From an uncultured Fidelibacterota bacterium (lineage in GTDB: Bacteria > Fidelibacterota > UBA8477 > JABMPR01), in the NCBI GenBank assembly GCA_937888365.1, contig CALBFA010000073.1, positions 48,682 to 112,681 of the forward strand: 64,000 nucleotides of DNA. Reading direction: 5' to 3'. Position numbers and translations under genes: made by a program. Within the stretch, counting starts at the first letter, position 1. Every line of letters begins with the position of its first letter. Below the pieces are notes generated by a model. The model did not search any database and was not told where the DNA came from. It saw only the letters and a program-made list of their open reading frames with translations. Positions 34,319 through 44,427 of this stretch are shown here, one piece after another.

Positions 34319-34681
34319 ATGACGAATTCGGGAATCGGAACAGACATCGTTGCAACCAAGAGAATAAAAGACCTATTAAATCGTCTTGGCCAAAAATTCA
34401 AACAAAAGATTTATACTCAATCAGAGATGGAATATTGTGACCAAAGAGCAAGCTCCTTCTTGCATTACTCAGGTCGATTTGCTGCAAAAGAAGCTATCGC
34501 AAAAGCAATGTATCAAGCGGGCGTAGACGCCGTCATCCCATTTAATAAAATTGAAATCATGAATGATCCACAAGGAAGACCGCACGTTTCGATTCAAGGA
34601 TATGAAAATTTTACATGCGATGTTTCTATTTCTCACGAAAAAGATTATGCAATCGCTTTTGCACGCGTGGAGCAGCTATAA
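34319..34681 (+). CDS. acpS: Holo-[acyl-carrier-protein] synthase
   Basis: A 120-residue phosphopantetheinyl transferase with the AcpS motifs GTDIVATKRI, the catalytic SGRFAAKEAIAKA and the C-terminal VSISHEKDYAIAFARV. It attaches the 4'-phosphopantetheine arm to acyl carrier protein. It overlaps the NAD(P)HX repair gene by 4 bases at an ATAA junction, a commonly conserved gene pair. Confidence 0.94.
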   Translation: MTNSGIGTDIVATKRIKDLLNRLGQKFKQKIYTQSEMEYCDQRASSFLHYSGRFAAKEAIAKAMYQAGVDAVIPFNKIEIMNDPQGRPHVSIQGYENFTCDVSISHEKDYAIAFARVEQL

Positions 34682-36210
34682 AAAAATATCTTAGCATTAA
34701 GGGCAATCGGAAAGTTGATGATTACGCCATTAAAGGATGTCATATCAAAGGCGATATTCTCATGGAAAATGCAGGCGTAAAAACGGTGTCCCTTATGTCC
34801 GAAAATGGCTATCTCGATGAGAGTGTCCAAAATATTCTAGTGATTGCCGGTTCCGGAAATAATGGAGGCGACGGGTTTGTCATCGTTAGTGAACTCATTA
34901 AATTGGGTAAAAAAGTGATCCTTTTATTGAGCACATCTCCTGAAAAAATTAAAGGTGATGCACGTGTTCATTATACAAATCTAGCGACTCTAGATTTTGT
35001 TACAATTCCCATTTCTCAACTGGATGAGACGCTATCAACGTGTCATCTTATCATTGATGCCTTATTAGGAACGGGTATTTCAGGTAAAATGAAAGAGCCA
35101 TATATTGAAATTATTAATGCTTGTAATAAGGCAAATCTCCCCATTATTGCCATTGATGTACCATCGGGTATGACGGGTGACGAAGGAGGGATTCTCGCGC
35201 CATGTATTCACGCTAATGTGACAATTTCAATGGGATATGGTAAAATTGGATCACTTCGAGAACCTGCGAGAAGTCATTGCGGTATTACTGAAATTATTGA
35301 CATTGGATTTCCCCGTGACTCGCATAAAGATATAGGCGATGAAATAATGATTCAAGCGTTGGAATATGATGATTTTCAACCCTTCCCCATAAAACGATCT
35401 TCCGATGTTCATAAGTATAAAGTAGGAAAAATTGGCGTTATCGCTGGGTCTAAAGGTTATTCAGGCGCCGCCATTATGTCTGCTTTAACAAGCCTAAAAA
35501 GTGGAGCGGGCATCACACGACTCGCCGTCCCGGAATCAATTGGACAAATAGCAGAAATGGCGGAAGCGGAGCTCATAGTTAGCTACGAAAAAGAGACAGC
35601 AGATGGCGCGTTTAGCCGTAACGCTTTGGATTCGTTGGTAAAACTTGTGAAATGGAGTGACACTCTTGTACTCGGCCCTGGAATCGGTCGAAATGATGAA
35701 ACTGTAACGCTTGTGCATCAGATATTGAAAACGTGTAATACACCACTTGTGCTAGATGCCGATGGCATATTTGCCGCATCGCAAGCACAAAGCCTGATAA
35801 AAAGCTATAAAAACGAGATCATCCTAACGCCTCATTGGGGAGAATTTAAATTTTTAGTCGCGAGTGTAGGTGATATCTGGAAACAAGCTCAATCCTTTGC
35901 AAAAGAAATGAACTGTCATCTTATTTTAAAAGGAGCTCCAACCATTTATTGCAATCCAACAGGTGATGTTTTTGTGAATTCGACAGGAAATCCTGGAATG
36001 GCAACAGCCGGAAGCGGCGACATTTTATCGGGGCTTTTGGCATCATTTATTGCACAGGGAAATGACATAGAAAAGATGATACAACTTGCGATTTTTTTAC
36101 ATGGAACCGCTGGCGATTTTGCCGCCATGAACAAAGGCGAGTTTGGGTTAATGGCAGGTGATATTATCGAAAATATTCCTGATGCAATTTACGAAATGAG
36201 AGGGTTATGA
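34678..36210 (+). CDS. nnr: Bifunctional NAD(P)HX epimerase/dehydratase, apparently with an AUA start codon
   Basis: About 510 residues. The N-terminal epimerase domain (about 1-200) has KVDDYAIKG, ILMENAG, AGSGNNGGDG and IDVPSGMTGD. The C-terminal ADP-dependent dehydratase domain (about 220-505) has GSKGYSGAAI, VLGPGIGR, LILKGAPT and the ATP-site GNPGMATAGSGDILSG. It repairs hydrated NAD(P)H. The conserved N-terminus begins at codon ATA (34678), preceded by GGAG with a 5-base gap, and overlaps acpS by 4 bases (ATAA). The nearest in-frame ATG (34615) lies deep inside acpS, has no ribosome site and would add 21 uncharacteristic residues. Function is firm; the start codon is an inference. Confidence 0.88.
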   Translation: MKKYLSIKGNRKVDDYAIKGCHIKGDILMENAGVKTVSLMSENGYLDESVQNILVIAGSGNNGGDGFVIVSELIKLGKKVILLLSTSPEKIKGDARVHYTNLATLDFVTIPISQLDETLSTCHLIIDALLGTGISGKMKEPYIEIINACNKANLPIIAIDVPSGMTGDEGGILAPCIHANVTISMGYGKIGSLREPARSHCGITEIIDIGFPRDSHKDIGDEIMIQALEYDDFQPFPIKRSSDVHKYKVGKIGVIAGSKGYSGAAIMSALTSLKSGAGITRLAVPESIGQIAEMAEAELIVSYEKETADGAFSRNALDSLVKLVKWSDTLVLGPGIGRNDETVTLVHQILKTCNTPLVLDADGIFAASQAQSLIKSYKNEIILTPHWGEFKFLVASVGDIWKQAQSFAKEMNCHLILKGAPTIYCNPTGDVFVNSTGNPGMATAGSGDILSGLLASFIAQGNDIEKMIQLAIFLHGTAGDFAAMNKGEFGLMAGDIIENIPDAIYEMRGL

Positions 36211-36593
36211 GACCAAAATATTGGATACCATTTATATGCTATACGGCACTAATTATATTTATGTCAAGTTTATCCCAGGGCGTTGTTTCTAAATATTTTT
36301 CGTGGGCAGATTTTGTCCTCCATTTTTTAGAGTACCATTTTTACGGACTCACCTTATCTTGGCTTATTATGCAGGATAAAGAAATTTCGGAGTATAAACA
36401 TTACCTAATCTATATTGTTGTCGCCGGAATTATTCTAGGGAGCGGAGACGAATTATATCAGTCGTTTACGCCCAGTCGCATTTCGTCTATTAATGATGTC
36501 ATTAGTGATAGCGTTGGCGTATTGGTATCGCTAGGTAGTTTTAGGCTTGCCATGAATTTTGGATGGATCAATCGGTGGAGAACAAATGCTTAA
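36207..36593 (+). CDS. VanZ-like family membrane protein
   Basis: A 128-residue protein with about four membrane segments and the VanZ-like pattern: SSLSQG near the first helix, DFVLHFLEYHFYG, and GDELYQSFTPSRISSINDVI with the conserved Asp-Glu, Gln, Arg and Asp residues. The family includes the teicoplanin-resistance protein VanZ, but most members have no known role. Its ATG overlaps the preceding gene by 4 bases and the recN start lies inside its end. Confidence 0.82.
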   Translation: MRPKYWIPFICYTALIIFMSSLSQGVVSKYFSWADFVLHFLEYHFYGLTLSWLIMQDKEISEYKHYLIYIVVAGIILGSGDELYQSFTPSRISSINDVISDSVGVLVSLGSFRLAMNFGWINRWRTNA

Positions 36594-38238
36594 AACTCTT
36601 AAGATACAAAACTTCGCTATCGTAGATTCCGCAGAAGTCACTTTTGGTCAAGGATTTAACGTTATTACGGGCGAAACGGGTGCCGGGAAATCGCTTATTA
36701 TTGATGCCCTAAACGTCGCATTGGGAGAACGAATACATAAAGATATGATTCGCGATGGTGCCAAAACAGCGGAAGTTGAAGCAATATTCGACTTGAAAAA
36801 TGGTGAGGTATTAACCCTTAGGCGTGTTGTCCCTTTATCCGGGAGTTCAAAAGTTTGGATTAATAACAAAAACTCTTCGGTGCAAGCTTTAAAGAAAATT
36901 AGCCAAAAGCTCGTAGATTTACATGGGCAACACGAACATCAATATCTGCTAAACGAAGATCATCACGCAGGCTATTTAGATTCTTTTGGAAATTATGAAA
37001 ATCTATTAATTGAAGTTCATGATTTGTATAAAAAATTGACGGATGCCATTCGACATCTTCATGAATACGAAATTATGAAAAATAAATTGGACGACCAACG
37101 TCAGCTCTATGAATTTCAATTAAATGAACTCAATCAGTTTAATTTTAAACTCGATGAACAAAAAAAACTTGAGCGCGATTTAATGGTTTTAGAGAATGCT
37201 CAAGAACTCATGGAGACGTCCAATTCCGCTCTAAATCTTATTTCTGGGCGGGATCGATTAATTGATTCACTACAATTGCTTATAAAAGATTTAAAGGATA
37301 TTGGAAAAATTGATGATCAAGTATTGCCTTTTATTCAGGAGCTTGAAACGGTTGAAATTTCCATAGAGAGCGTTCAGGATTTCATCGATTCATTTTCATC
37401 AAAATTGGAAGCAGATCCACTTTCATTAGAGAAATCGAGACAAAGGCTTAATCAAATCAATATGGTTTGTCAAAAATACAATAAAGCTTTTGGTGAATTA
37501 ATTGCATATCAAGAAGAGATTTCGAAATGGCTTTCCGAAGCAGATAGTGGAATATTTGACAAAGAAAAGTTAGAGAAAGAAATTATGGAGTTAACCCAAT
37601 CATATTCTGAGAAAGCCGAATTATTACGAAAAAAACGCCAGATTACAGGTGTCGATTTAGGAAAACAAATTCGAGCTCGATTGAAACACATGGGTATTCC
37701 ACAGGCTCAATTCGATGTTGTTGTGGAACTTGAGCCTCACGAAAAAGGGATCGCTCTTATTAAAAACAAGCGTTATCAAGGTACAGCAAACGGAATTGAT
37801 CTTGTTAGTTTTTGGATGCAAGCGAATAAAGGTGAAACGCTAAAACCACTTTCGCGTATTGCTTCGGGTGGGGAAATCAGTCGAATTATGCTTGCCCTCA
37901 AAACTATTATGGCGGGAAAAGATGGTATTGCGACCGTCGTATTTGATGAAATTGATGTGGGTATTAGCGGCAGGATAGCCCGAACCGTTGGGCATGAAAT
38001 GCGTAAGTTAGGAGAATTCCATCAAGTAATAGCCATCACACATTTGCCACAAATTGCAAGCTTGGCGCATAATCATTATCGTGCCGAAAAAGTTGAAATT
38101 AACGAAAGGACAGTAACGCGAATTAGTTTACTGGAAAATCAAGAGAGAATTAATGAAATTGCGTTGCTCATCGGCGATGGAAAAGGTAGGGAAAGTTCTC
38201 GTCAGACGGCTATTGAACTCCTTGAAGATATCAATTAA
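36586..38238 (+). CDS. recN: DNA repair protein RecN
   Basis: A 550-residue SMC-like ATPase for double-strand break repair. The ATG at 36586 gives the usual MLKTLKIQNFAIVD beginning; a longer frame above has no support. Walker A is GETGAGKS (about 30-37), followed by a central coiled-coil region (about 150-370), the signature ASGGEISRIMLALK, Walker B VVFDEIDVGISG and the switch AITHLPQIA. Standard length. It overlaps the VanZ-like gene by 8 bases. Confidence 0.95.
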   Translation: MLKTLKIQNFAIVDSAEVTFGQGFNVITGETGAGKSLIIDALNVALGERIHKDMIRDGAKTAEVEAIFDLKNGEVLTLRRVVPLSGSSKVWINNKNSSVQALKKISQKLVDLHGQHEHQYLLNEDHHAGYLDSFGNYENLLIEVHDLYKKLTDAIRHLHEYEIMKNKLDDQRQLYEFQLNELNQFNFKLDEQKKLERDLMVLENAQELMETSNSALNLISGRDRLIDSLQLLIKDLKDIGKIDDQVLPFIQELETVEISIESVQDFIDSFSSKLEADPLSLEKSRQRLNQINMVCQKYNKAFGELIAYQEEISKWLSEADSGIFDKEKLEKEIMELTQSYSEKAELLRKKRQITGVDLGKQIRARLKHMGIPQAQFDVVVELEPHEKGIALIKNKRYQGTANGIDLVSFWMQANKGETLKPLSRIASGGEISRIMLALKTIMAGKDGIATVVFDEIDVGISGRIARTVGHEMRKLGEFHQVIAITHLPQIASLAHNHYRAEKVEINERTVTRISLLENQERINEIALLIGDGKGRESSRQTAIELLEDIN

Positions 38239-38271
38239 ATAATGACTGGAACGAGAGGGAAAAGACGAAAT

Positions 38272-38769
38272 ATGATACAAAATATTATTAAAACGAATGG
38301 ATTAATACTCATAACTGGTATTGCTTTTTTAACAGGATTGTCATCTTGCTCTTCAAAAGATAAAGTCACTTTTGAAAATGGTATAGGTTTCAATATCCCC
38401 AAAGTAACATCACTATCCTTCTCGGATTTGGAAGTAATATTAAAAACAAATCATGAATTGCTCGGCCTAGAATTCACGCTCCTCTGGGATGACCAACTTA
38501 TTGAAATCGGTGATCCTGAAGCTGGCGAGAGTAATAAAAATATGAACGTGAGATACAAAAAAGAAAAGGGTCGAATGCGTGTCATCATGTTTAGTTTTCA
38601 GGGAGATTTAATTCAGACCGGTGGGAGTATTATTCATTTACCTATCAAGGCAAAACTTAAAACAAAAGGAGAGACTGTTCTGGGTATTGAATCGGCAGTT
38701 TTCGCCGGAAGAAACGGCGCTTCTTTTGAGTTACCTGTTTTTTATTCATCCCTTAACCTAAAAGAATAG
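38272..38769 (+). CDS. Cohesin-domain-like lipoprotein
   Basis: A 165-residue protein starting at 38272, preceded by a GAGAGG. A lipoprotein signal peptide ends at the lipobox LSSC (about residue 26). The mature part has alternating beta strands in the cohesin-like pattern: an early strand pair, [17 protein letters not shown], then a [17 protein letters not shown] strand and a final strand. Cohesin-like domains mediate binding to dockerin modules or act as structural units in exported proteins. The similarity is pattern-based and moderate. It is followed 8 bases later by the aldolase gene. Confidence 0.6.
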   Translation: MIQNIIKTNGLILITGIAFLTGLSSCSSKDKVTFENGIGFNIPKVTSLSFSDLEVILKTNHELLGLEFTLLWDDQLIEIGDPEAGESNKNMNVRYKKEKGRMRVIMFSFQGDLIQTGGSIIHLPIKAKLKTKGETVLGIESAVFAGRNGASFELPVFYSSLNLKE

Positions 38770-38777
38770 GACTCATT

Positions 38778-39806
38778 ATGATAGATTTACGTTCCGACAC
38801 CGTGACAAAACCCACCAAAGACATGCTAGCATATATGGTGCAAGCGGAAGTAGGTGATGATGTATATGGCGAAGATCCAAGCGTCAATATTTTGCAAAAT
38901 AAAGTAGCCCAATTATTCAACAAGGAAGCAGCACTTTTTATGCCATCTGGTACAATGAGTAATCAAGTTGCTTTAAGGACGCATTCTGAACCAGGGGATG
39001 AGGTTATCTGCGATACGAACTGCCATATTTTTAATTATGAATCTGGTGCTGCGGCGGCCTTAAGTGGATTGCAATTATTTCCAGTTAATGGTGAAAAAGG
39101 TATTCTGACACTTGAGCAAATCGAAGATTTGGGTCGTCCTTTTGATCATCATTTTCCACAGACGAAAGTTGTGACGCTTGAGAATACGCATAATCGCGCG
39201 GGAGGCACCATTTATCCCATCAATGAGATTAAAAAAATTGGCAAATGGACGAGACAAAATGATTATGGATTTCATCTTGATGGTGCCCGTTTAATGAATG
39301 CTTCCGTGGCTACGGGCATATCGCCTAAGGATTATGCCGAATATTTTGACTCAATCAGTCTTTGCTTCTCGAAAGGTTTGGGGACACCTGCAGGGTCGAT
39401 TCTGATTGGTTCTCAATCTTTTATTCACAGAGCACATCGAAATAGAAAAATGTTCGGTGGTGGTATGCGTCAGGTTGGATTTCTCGCAGCAGGAGCCATC
39501 TACGCATTAGATAACCATGTTAAACGATTAGCCGAAGATCACCATCGAGCAAAACAATTGGCCGAAACATTAGACGAATTAGGTATGTTAGAAAATGAAA
39601 TGAAGTGGACGCAAACGAATATTGTAATGATGAAAGCCCCCAATGGCAATGCAGATGATATCGTCGTTGCACTTTTTGAGGCAGGTTTAAAAGTTTCCCT
39701 CGTCAATAATCATAAAATTCGACTTGTAACACATTTGGATTTTTCAGATGACGATTTGGAACGATCAATCAAAATTCTGAAGAAAACCATGAAGGATTTT
39801 AATTAG
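38778..39806 (+). CDS. ltaE: Low-specificity threonine aldolase
   Basis: A 342-residue PLP enzyme of the beta-eliminating lyase family. Motifs are [11 protein letters not shown] at the start, [32 protein letters not shown] and the PLP lysine region [13 protein letters not shown]. It cleaves threonine or allo-threonine to glycine and acetaldehyde. The glycine produced could feed the cleavage system encoded at 24641-26358. Standard length. Confidence 0.92.
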   Translation: MIDLRSDTVTKPTKDMLAYMVQAEVGDDVYGEDPSVNILQNKVAQLFNKEAALFMPSGTMSNQVALRTHSEPGDEVICDTNCHIFNYESGAAAALSGLQLFPVNGEKGILTLEQIEDLGRPFDHHFPQTKVVTLENTHNRAGGTIYPINEIKKIGKWTRQNDYGFHLDGARLMNASVATGISPKDYAEYFDSISLCFSKGLGTPAGSILIGSQSFIHRAHRNRKMFGGGMRQVGFLAAGAIYALDNHVKRLAEDHHRAKQLAETLDELGMLENEMKWTQTNIVMMKAPNGNADDIVVALFEAGLKVSLVNNHKIRLVTHLDFSDDDLERSIKILKKTMKDFN

Positions 39807-41159
39807 ATGGGAAATAAAATCGTCATTGTTGGTGCTGGAGACGTAGGATTTTACCTCGCAAAAACACTCTCAAAAAGGGATAACAGCGTTACAATTATAG
39901 ACCTCGTTGCTGCCAAATGTCAACGGGCTCGACAAAATCTAGATATTCTAGTGATTGAAGGTAATGGAGCTCAATCGAAAATTCTCCATGAAGCAAAAGC
40001 CGAGGAGGCTGATATTTTTCTGGCCGTGACTCGAACTGATGAAGTCAATATTATTGCTTGTATGAAAGCCCATAAAATGGCGCCAAAAGCGCGTATTTTG
40101 GCTCGAGTAAGAAGTAATGATTATCTAGATAAATATTCGGTTTTAAATCTAAAAGAACTCGGTATTGATCGTGTTATAAATCCAGAGCAAATGGTTGCGA
40201 AAGAGATTGTTCATCTGGTTCAAAATTCCATTGCTCAGGAAATTATGACCTATGCCAATAACGAACTTTATATGGTGGCGCTTTACCCAAAAAATGATTG
40301 CGAAATTATGGGATGCTCGCTTCAAGAAATCGGTCAAAAATACGAAGATTTAGCATTTCGAACTGTTGCTATTGAGCGAAACGGCGAGACGATTATCCCA
40401 ACGGGGAAAACTGTCTATATGAAAGATGACAAAACATTTGTCATTTGCCGAAAAGATCGGCTCGAAGAAATGTATCGATTGTCAGGCTATCGCCGCGAAC
40501 GCAAGTTGAAAAATATCATGATCTTAGGGGGGAGTAAATTAGGACGGCTTGTAGCAGAGGAGCTGTCGGGACATTTTAATATCCGTTTAATTGAAAAAGA
40601 TATTGAAAAACTCAAGCGTATTTCCAAAGAATTACCTGAAGTACTTCTCCTTGAAAGTGATGGCTTGGATATGGACTTTTTGGAAAGTGAAGGGATCGCC
40701 GAAATTGACGCCTTTTTAGCGCTGACAAATGATCAAACGACCAATCTATTTGCGGGGCTAATGGCTAAACAAATGGGAGCTTCCAAAGCCATCGTTCATG
40801 TCACAACACCCGATTATCTACCGATTGTACATGGATTGGGGATCAATTCCGTTGTCAGTAAAAATATTTCTACGGTGGATGCCTTTATGCGTTACGTATT
40901 GCGAGGTCGTGTGCACTCTGTTATGATGCTCGAAGGAATTGAAAGCGATATTATTGAATTATCGCCATCTCCTAATTCTAAGATTATTGGTATTCCATTG
41001 AGAGACATGGATTTTCCAGTGGGAGCGATTGTCGGTGCTGTGATTCATCCTGATAGTGTAGAAATTGCAACCGGAAAAACAGTAATCGGTCCGCAAGATC
41101 GTGTTCTGGTATTTACAAAAGAGAATAAGGTAAGTGATGTCGAAACATTATTCGTTTAA
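39807..41159 (+). CDS. trkA: Trk potassium uptake system NAD-binding protein TrkA
   Basis: A 450-residue peripheral regulator with two RCK-N/RCK-C repeats. The first starts KIVIVGAGDVGFYLAKTL and the second near residue 232 with IMILGGSKLGRLVAEEL; each is followed by a regulatory TrkA-C domain (about 145-220 and 370-450). It gates the TrkH channel by binding nucleotides. The gene starts at the base after the aldolase stop and overlaps trkH by 23 bases. Confidence 0.94.
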   Translation: MGNKIVIVGAGDVGFYLAKTLSKRDNSVTIIDLVAAKCQRARQNLDILVIEGNGAQSKILHEAKAEEADIFLAVTRTDEVNIIACMKAHKMAPKARILARVRSNDYLDKYSVLNLKELGIDRVINPEQMVAKEIVHLVQNSIAQEIMTYANNELYMVALYPKNDCEIMGCSLQEIGQKYEDLAFRTVAIERNGETIIPTGKTVYMKDDKTFVICRKDRLEEMYRLSGYRRERKLKNIMILGGSKLGRLVAEELSGHFNIRLIEKDIEKLKRISKELPEVLLLESDGLDMDFLESEGIAEIDAFLALTNDQTTNLFAGLMAKQMGASKAIVHVTTPDYLPIVHGLGINSVVSKNISTVDAFMRYVLRGRVHSVMMLEGIESDIIELSPSPNSKIIGIPLRDMDFPVGAIVGAVIHPDSVEIATGKTVIGPQDRVLVFTKENKVSDVETLFV

Positions 41160-42630
41160 ACATTTCAGTATTCTGCCAATTATAAATTTAGTGGCAATTT
41201 TAAGCGCATTCATTGGCCTAACGATGGTCTTTAGCTTATTTGTTGCACTTGCTTATGGTGAAGGTGATGCGTGGGCAATTGGAAAGTCCATGATAATCTC
41301 ACTCTCATTTGGAGCCATTCTTTGGGGTGTGAGTCGTCATGATTATGAAATGAATTCAAGACAGGGCTTCCTTTCTGTGACATTGAGTTGGATCGTTGCT
41401 TCCGCCTTTGGTGCATTGCCTCTCTATTTTGCAACAGATTTCTCATACACCGATTCTTTCTTTGAAGCGATGTCCGGATTTACGACGACGGGAGCTTCTG
41501 TCATCAGTGATATTGAAGCGTTGCCACATGGCATCCTCTTTTGGCGGAGTTTTACACATTGGCTTGGTGGCATGGGAATTATTGTTTTTACAGTGACTAT
41601 AATGCCCCTTTTAGGAAAATCAGGGACACTTCTTTTCGCTGCAGAAGCTCCTGGCCCCGTCAGTGACAAGTTGACGCCTAAAATCAGTGAAACTGCTACA
41701 CTACTTTATCTAGTTTACGCTGGGATTTCATTTGCTGAATATCTACTCTTGTGGTTGGGTCCAATGGATTGGTTTGATGCCGCTTGCCATACATTTGGTA
41801 CAATGGCGACAGGTGGATTCTCCACAAAAAATACAAGTGTTGCATATTTTAACAGCCCTTATGTCGATTGGGTGATCATTGTTTTCATGATTTTGGCGGG
41901 AACGAACTTTGTCTTACACTATGCAGGTCTCCATGGGAAAGTGCTAAAATATTTCAAAGACAGAGAATGGCGTTTTTGGATGTTTGTTCTCCTTGGTTCC
42001 ACGCTTTTTATTTACGGCAATCTGCTAACGGATCATTTTTATGACCAATCAACAAAAGTAATATCAGATCTAAAAGAGAACCCATTTCGACAAATTGTAT
42101 TTCAAGTTGTCTCTATTGTTACAACGACGGGGTTTGCAACGGCTGACTATGAAGGCTGGTCTATTTACAGTCAAATGCTGATATTTATGCTTATGTTTGT
42201 AGGTGGAATGGCAGGAAGTACTGCAGGTGGAATAAAAGCGATTCGAGTACTCCTTTTTATGAAAATGGCTTTCGTCGAACTCCGACGGATGATTCACCCC
42301 CATGGCTATCTACCCGTGAAACTTGGGACTGAAATCGTCGATGAGGGTGCTATTAAAAATACAATAGCCTTCCTCCTTTTTTATGTGTTAGTGATGGGAG
42401 TAACGACGCTCACGTTTACATTTTATGGGCATGATATCGTTACCAGTATGACGGCAACCGTCTCGATGCTCAGCAATGTTGGCCCAGGATTAGGCGATAT
42501 AGGACCGACTAACAATTTTGCTTTTTTCGCCGATTCAGAAAAATGGATTATGTCATTCGTCATGTTAATGGGACGACTGGAAATCCTTACCGTTATAGTA
42601 ATCTTTAATCGACATTTTTGGAGGTTTTAA
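41137..42630 (+). CDS. trkH: Trk potassium uptake system membrane protein TrkH
   Basis: A 497-residue potassium permease with four selectivity-filter repeats, recognisable as SGFTTTGASV, TMATGGFSTKN, VTTTGFAT and the last one SNVGPGLGDIG. It has about ten or more membrane helices. I use the ATG at 41137, the second of two adjacent candidate codons (GTG-ATG), after AAGG. Its start overlaps trkA, so the pair is co-translated. Confidence 0.94.
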   Translation: MSKHYSFKHFSILPIINLVAILSAFIGLTMVFSLFVALAYGEGDAWAIGKSMIISLSFGAILWGVSRHDYEMNSRQGFLSVTLSWIVASAFGALPLYFATDFSYTDSFFEAMSGFTTTGASVISDIEALPHGILFWRSFTHWLGGMGIIVFTVTIMPLLGKSGTLLFAAEAPGPVSDKLTPKISETATLLYLVYAGISFAEYLLLWLGPMDWFDAACHTFGTMATGGFSTKNTSVAYFNSPYVDWVIIVFMILAGTNFVLHYAGLHGKVLKYFKDREWRFWMFVLLGSTLFIYGNLLTDHFYDQSTKVISDLKENPFRQIVFQVVSIVTTTGFATADYEGWSIYSQMLIFMLMFVGGMAGSTAGGIKAIRVLLFMKMAFVELRRMIHPHGYLPVKLGTEIVDEGAIKNTIAFLLFYVLVMGVTTLTFTFYGHDIVTSMTATVSMLSNVGPGLGDIGPTNNFAFFADSEKWIMSFVMLMGRLEILTVIVIFNRHFWRF

Positions 42631-43406
42631 TGCCCTTTGTACACTTTGATTTAAACGAAAATATTGCCATCGTTACCATTGCAAGGCAAGATAAAATGAA
42701 TGCACTCAATCCTGTTATTATGGATGAATTAGAATCCATATTTTGTGCGTTAGAAAAAAATGATGCGTGCCGGGTGATAATTTTGACAGGAGCGGGTGAA
42801 AAAGCGTTTGTTGCTGGAGCGGACATTAATCAATTCCCAACAATTACACCTGACGAAGCGATGAAAATCAGTAGACATGGCCAAAAGTTATTTACAAAAA
42901 TAGAACGCAGCACCAAACCTGTAATTGCCGCCGTTAATGGCTATGCACTCGGCGGGGGATGCGAATTGGCCCTCGCATGTCACCTTCGTTATGCCTCGGA
43001 GAATGCGTTTTTTGGCCAACCCGAAGTTAATTTAGGTGTCATTGCGGGATATGGTGGAACCCAACGTTTACCACGACTTATCGGAACGGGAAACGCTCTC
43101 GATTTACTTCTTTCAGGACGAATGGTTTCGGCTCAAGAAGCGAAAGAAATGGGCATTGCCAATAAAGTATTCCCCCTAGCAACATTCATGGAAGATGTTT
43201 TAAAAGTCGCCAAATTAATGGTTCAAAAAGGACCACTCGCCTTAAAATACGCACTGAAATCTGTTTACGAAGGTCAAGGTCTTCCAATAGAAAAAGCGCT
43301 TGAAGTTGAAGCACAGATGTTTAAAGAAGTATTTAACTCACAAGATCGCGTTGAAGGATGTGCGGCTTTTATCGAAAAAAGAAAGCCTCTATTCAAAGGA
43401 AACTAA
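42630..43406 (+). CDS. Enoyl-CoA hydratase/isomerase family protein (crotonase fold)
   Basis: A 258-residue crotonase-fold enzyme. Start at 42630 follows GAGGT and overlaps the trkH stop (TAATG). The oxyanion-hole segments are AFVAGADINQF and NGYALGGGCELALAC, and the catalytic glutamates fall in the usual positions, FGQPEVNLGVIAGYGGTQRL. Most likely a short-chain enoyl-CoA hydratase of fatty-acid or butyrate-type metabolism. No dehydrogenase or thiolase neighbours are present, so the pathway is open. Confidence 0.88.
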   Translation: MPFVHFDLNENIAIVTIARQDKMNALNPVIMDELESIFCALEKNDACRVIILTGAGEKAFVAGADINQFPTITPDEAMKISRHGQKLFTKIERSTKPVIAAVNGYALGGGCELALACHLRYASENAFFGQPEVNLGVIAGYGGTQRLPRLIGTGNALDLLLSGRMVSAQEAKEMGIANKVFPLATFMEDVLKVAKLMVQKGPLALKYALKSVYEGQGLPIEKALEVEAQMFKEVFNSQDRVEGCAAFIEKRKPLFKGN

Positions 43407-43413
43407 TATAGAT

Positions 43414-44427
43414 ATGACATTGCATTTGAGTTGGAGAATCGTTGAAATTCACCCAAAGTTTGCGTTTAAAATTGCGCGGAGTACCCGAACAAGTTATCGC
43501 GTTGTTATCGTTAAGTTAAGCGATGGAAACCATACGGGGATCGGTGAAGCTGCGCCTAATCCACGCTATGAAGGTGGGCCAGAGGACGTTATCGCGCGAA
43601 TTCATAATAATGAAAAGGCTATACTTGAATTGCCTATCAATGATTACTGCGAGAGGCAAGAACGACTCGAAAAACTTTTCCCCGATAGCTATTCGACTCA
43701 GGCGGCGCTTGATGTCGCATTTTGGGATTTATATGGAAAGCAAAATGACATTCCATTACATCAGGAATTTGGTGGCAGTATTATGCCAATTTCGTCCTAT
43801 ACCATTGGAATCAGCGATGAGGAACTCATCAAAATAAAAATTGATGAAGCCAAGGATTACCCCATTCTCAAAATTAAATTGGGTAGTCCTGACGATATAA
43901 AAATGATGAATACAATTCGTAAATATACGGACAAAAAACTCTATGTCGATGCGAATGAAGGCTGGAAAACGCTGGATTTAGCGAAGGAACGCGTGGAATG
44001 GCTATCGTCGCAGGGTGTTGAATTTATCGAGCAGCCTATGCCCAGCAATATGTTGGAAATGACAGCAAAACTCCGAGAATTTTCGCCCCTTCCCATTGTG
44101 GCCGATGAAAATTCCGTGCGACCCGAAGATGTTCCGAAACTGAAGGATGTCTTCGATGGCATCAATATTAAGTTGATGAAATGTGGCGGACTTACGAATG
44201 CTCGAAAAATGATTCGCACAGCGCGGGAACTCGATTTGAAGGTCATGCTTGGATGCATGGTGGAAACATCTGTCGGCATATCCGCCATGAGTCAACTCGG
44301 CAAACTCGCTGACTGGCTAGATTTGGACGGCAATGTTTTACTTGCTGACGATCCATTTCAAGGTGTCAAAAATGAAAAAGGAAATATTATTTTGATGAAT
44401 AAACCAGGGATTGGAGTCATCCATTGA
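43414..44427 (+). CDS. Dipeptide epimerase (L-Ala-D/L-Glu epimerase type)
   Basis: A 337-residue enolase-superfamily enzyme. I start at the ATG at 43414; a longer frame above overlaps the hydratase gene. Active-site residues are visible: LKIKLG (lysine pair), DANEGW (metal Asp), EQPMP (metal Glu), DENS (metal Asp) and KLMKCGG (second lysine). It epimerises peptidoglycan-derived dipeptides such as L-Ala-D-Glu. The next gene is a peptidoglycan peptidase, which supports a murein-recycling role. Confidence 0.9.
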   Translation: MTLHLSWRIVEIHPKFAFKIARSTRTSYRVVIVKLSDGNHTGIGEAAPNPRYEGGPEDVIARIHNNEKAILELPINDYCERQERLEKLFPDSYSTQAALDVAFWDLYGKQNDIPLHQEFGGSIMPISSYTIGISDEELIKIKIDEAKDYPILKIKLGSPDDIKMMNTIRKYTDKKLYVDANEGWKTLDLAKERVEWLSSQGVEFIEQPMPSNMLEMTAKLREFSPLPIVADENSVRPEDVPKLKDVFDGINIKLMKCGGLTNARKMIRTARELDLKVMLGCMVETSVGISAMSQLGKLADWLDLDGNVLLADDPFQGVKNEKGNIILMNKPGIGVIH

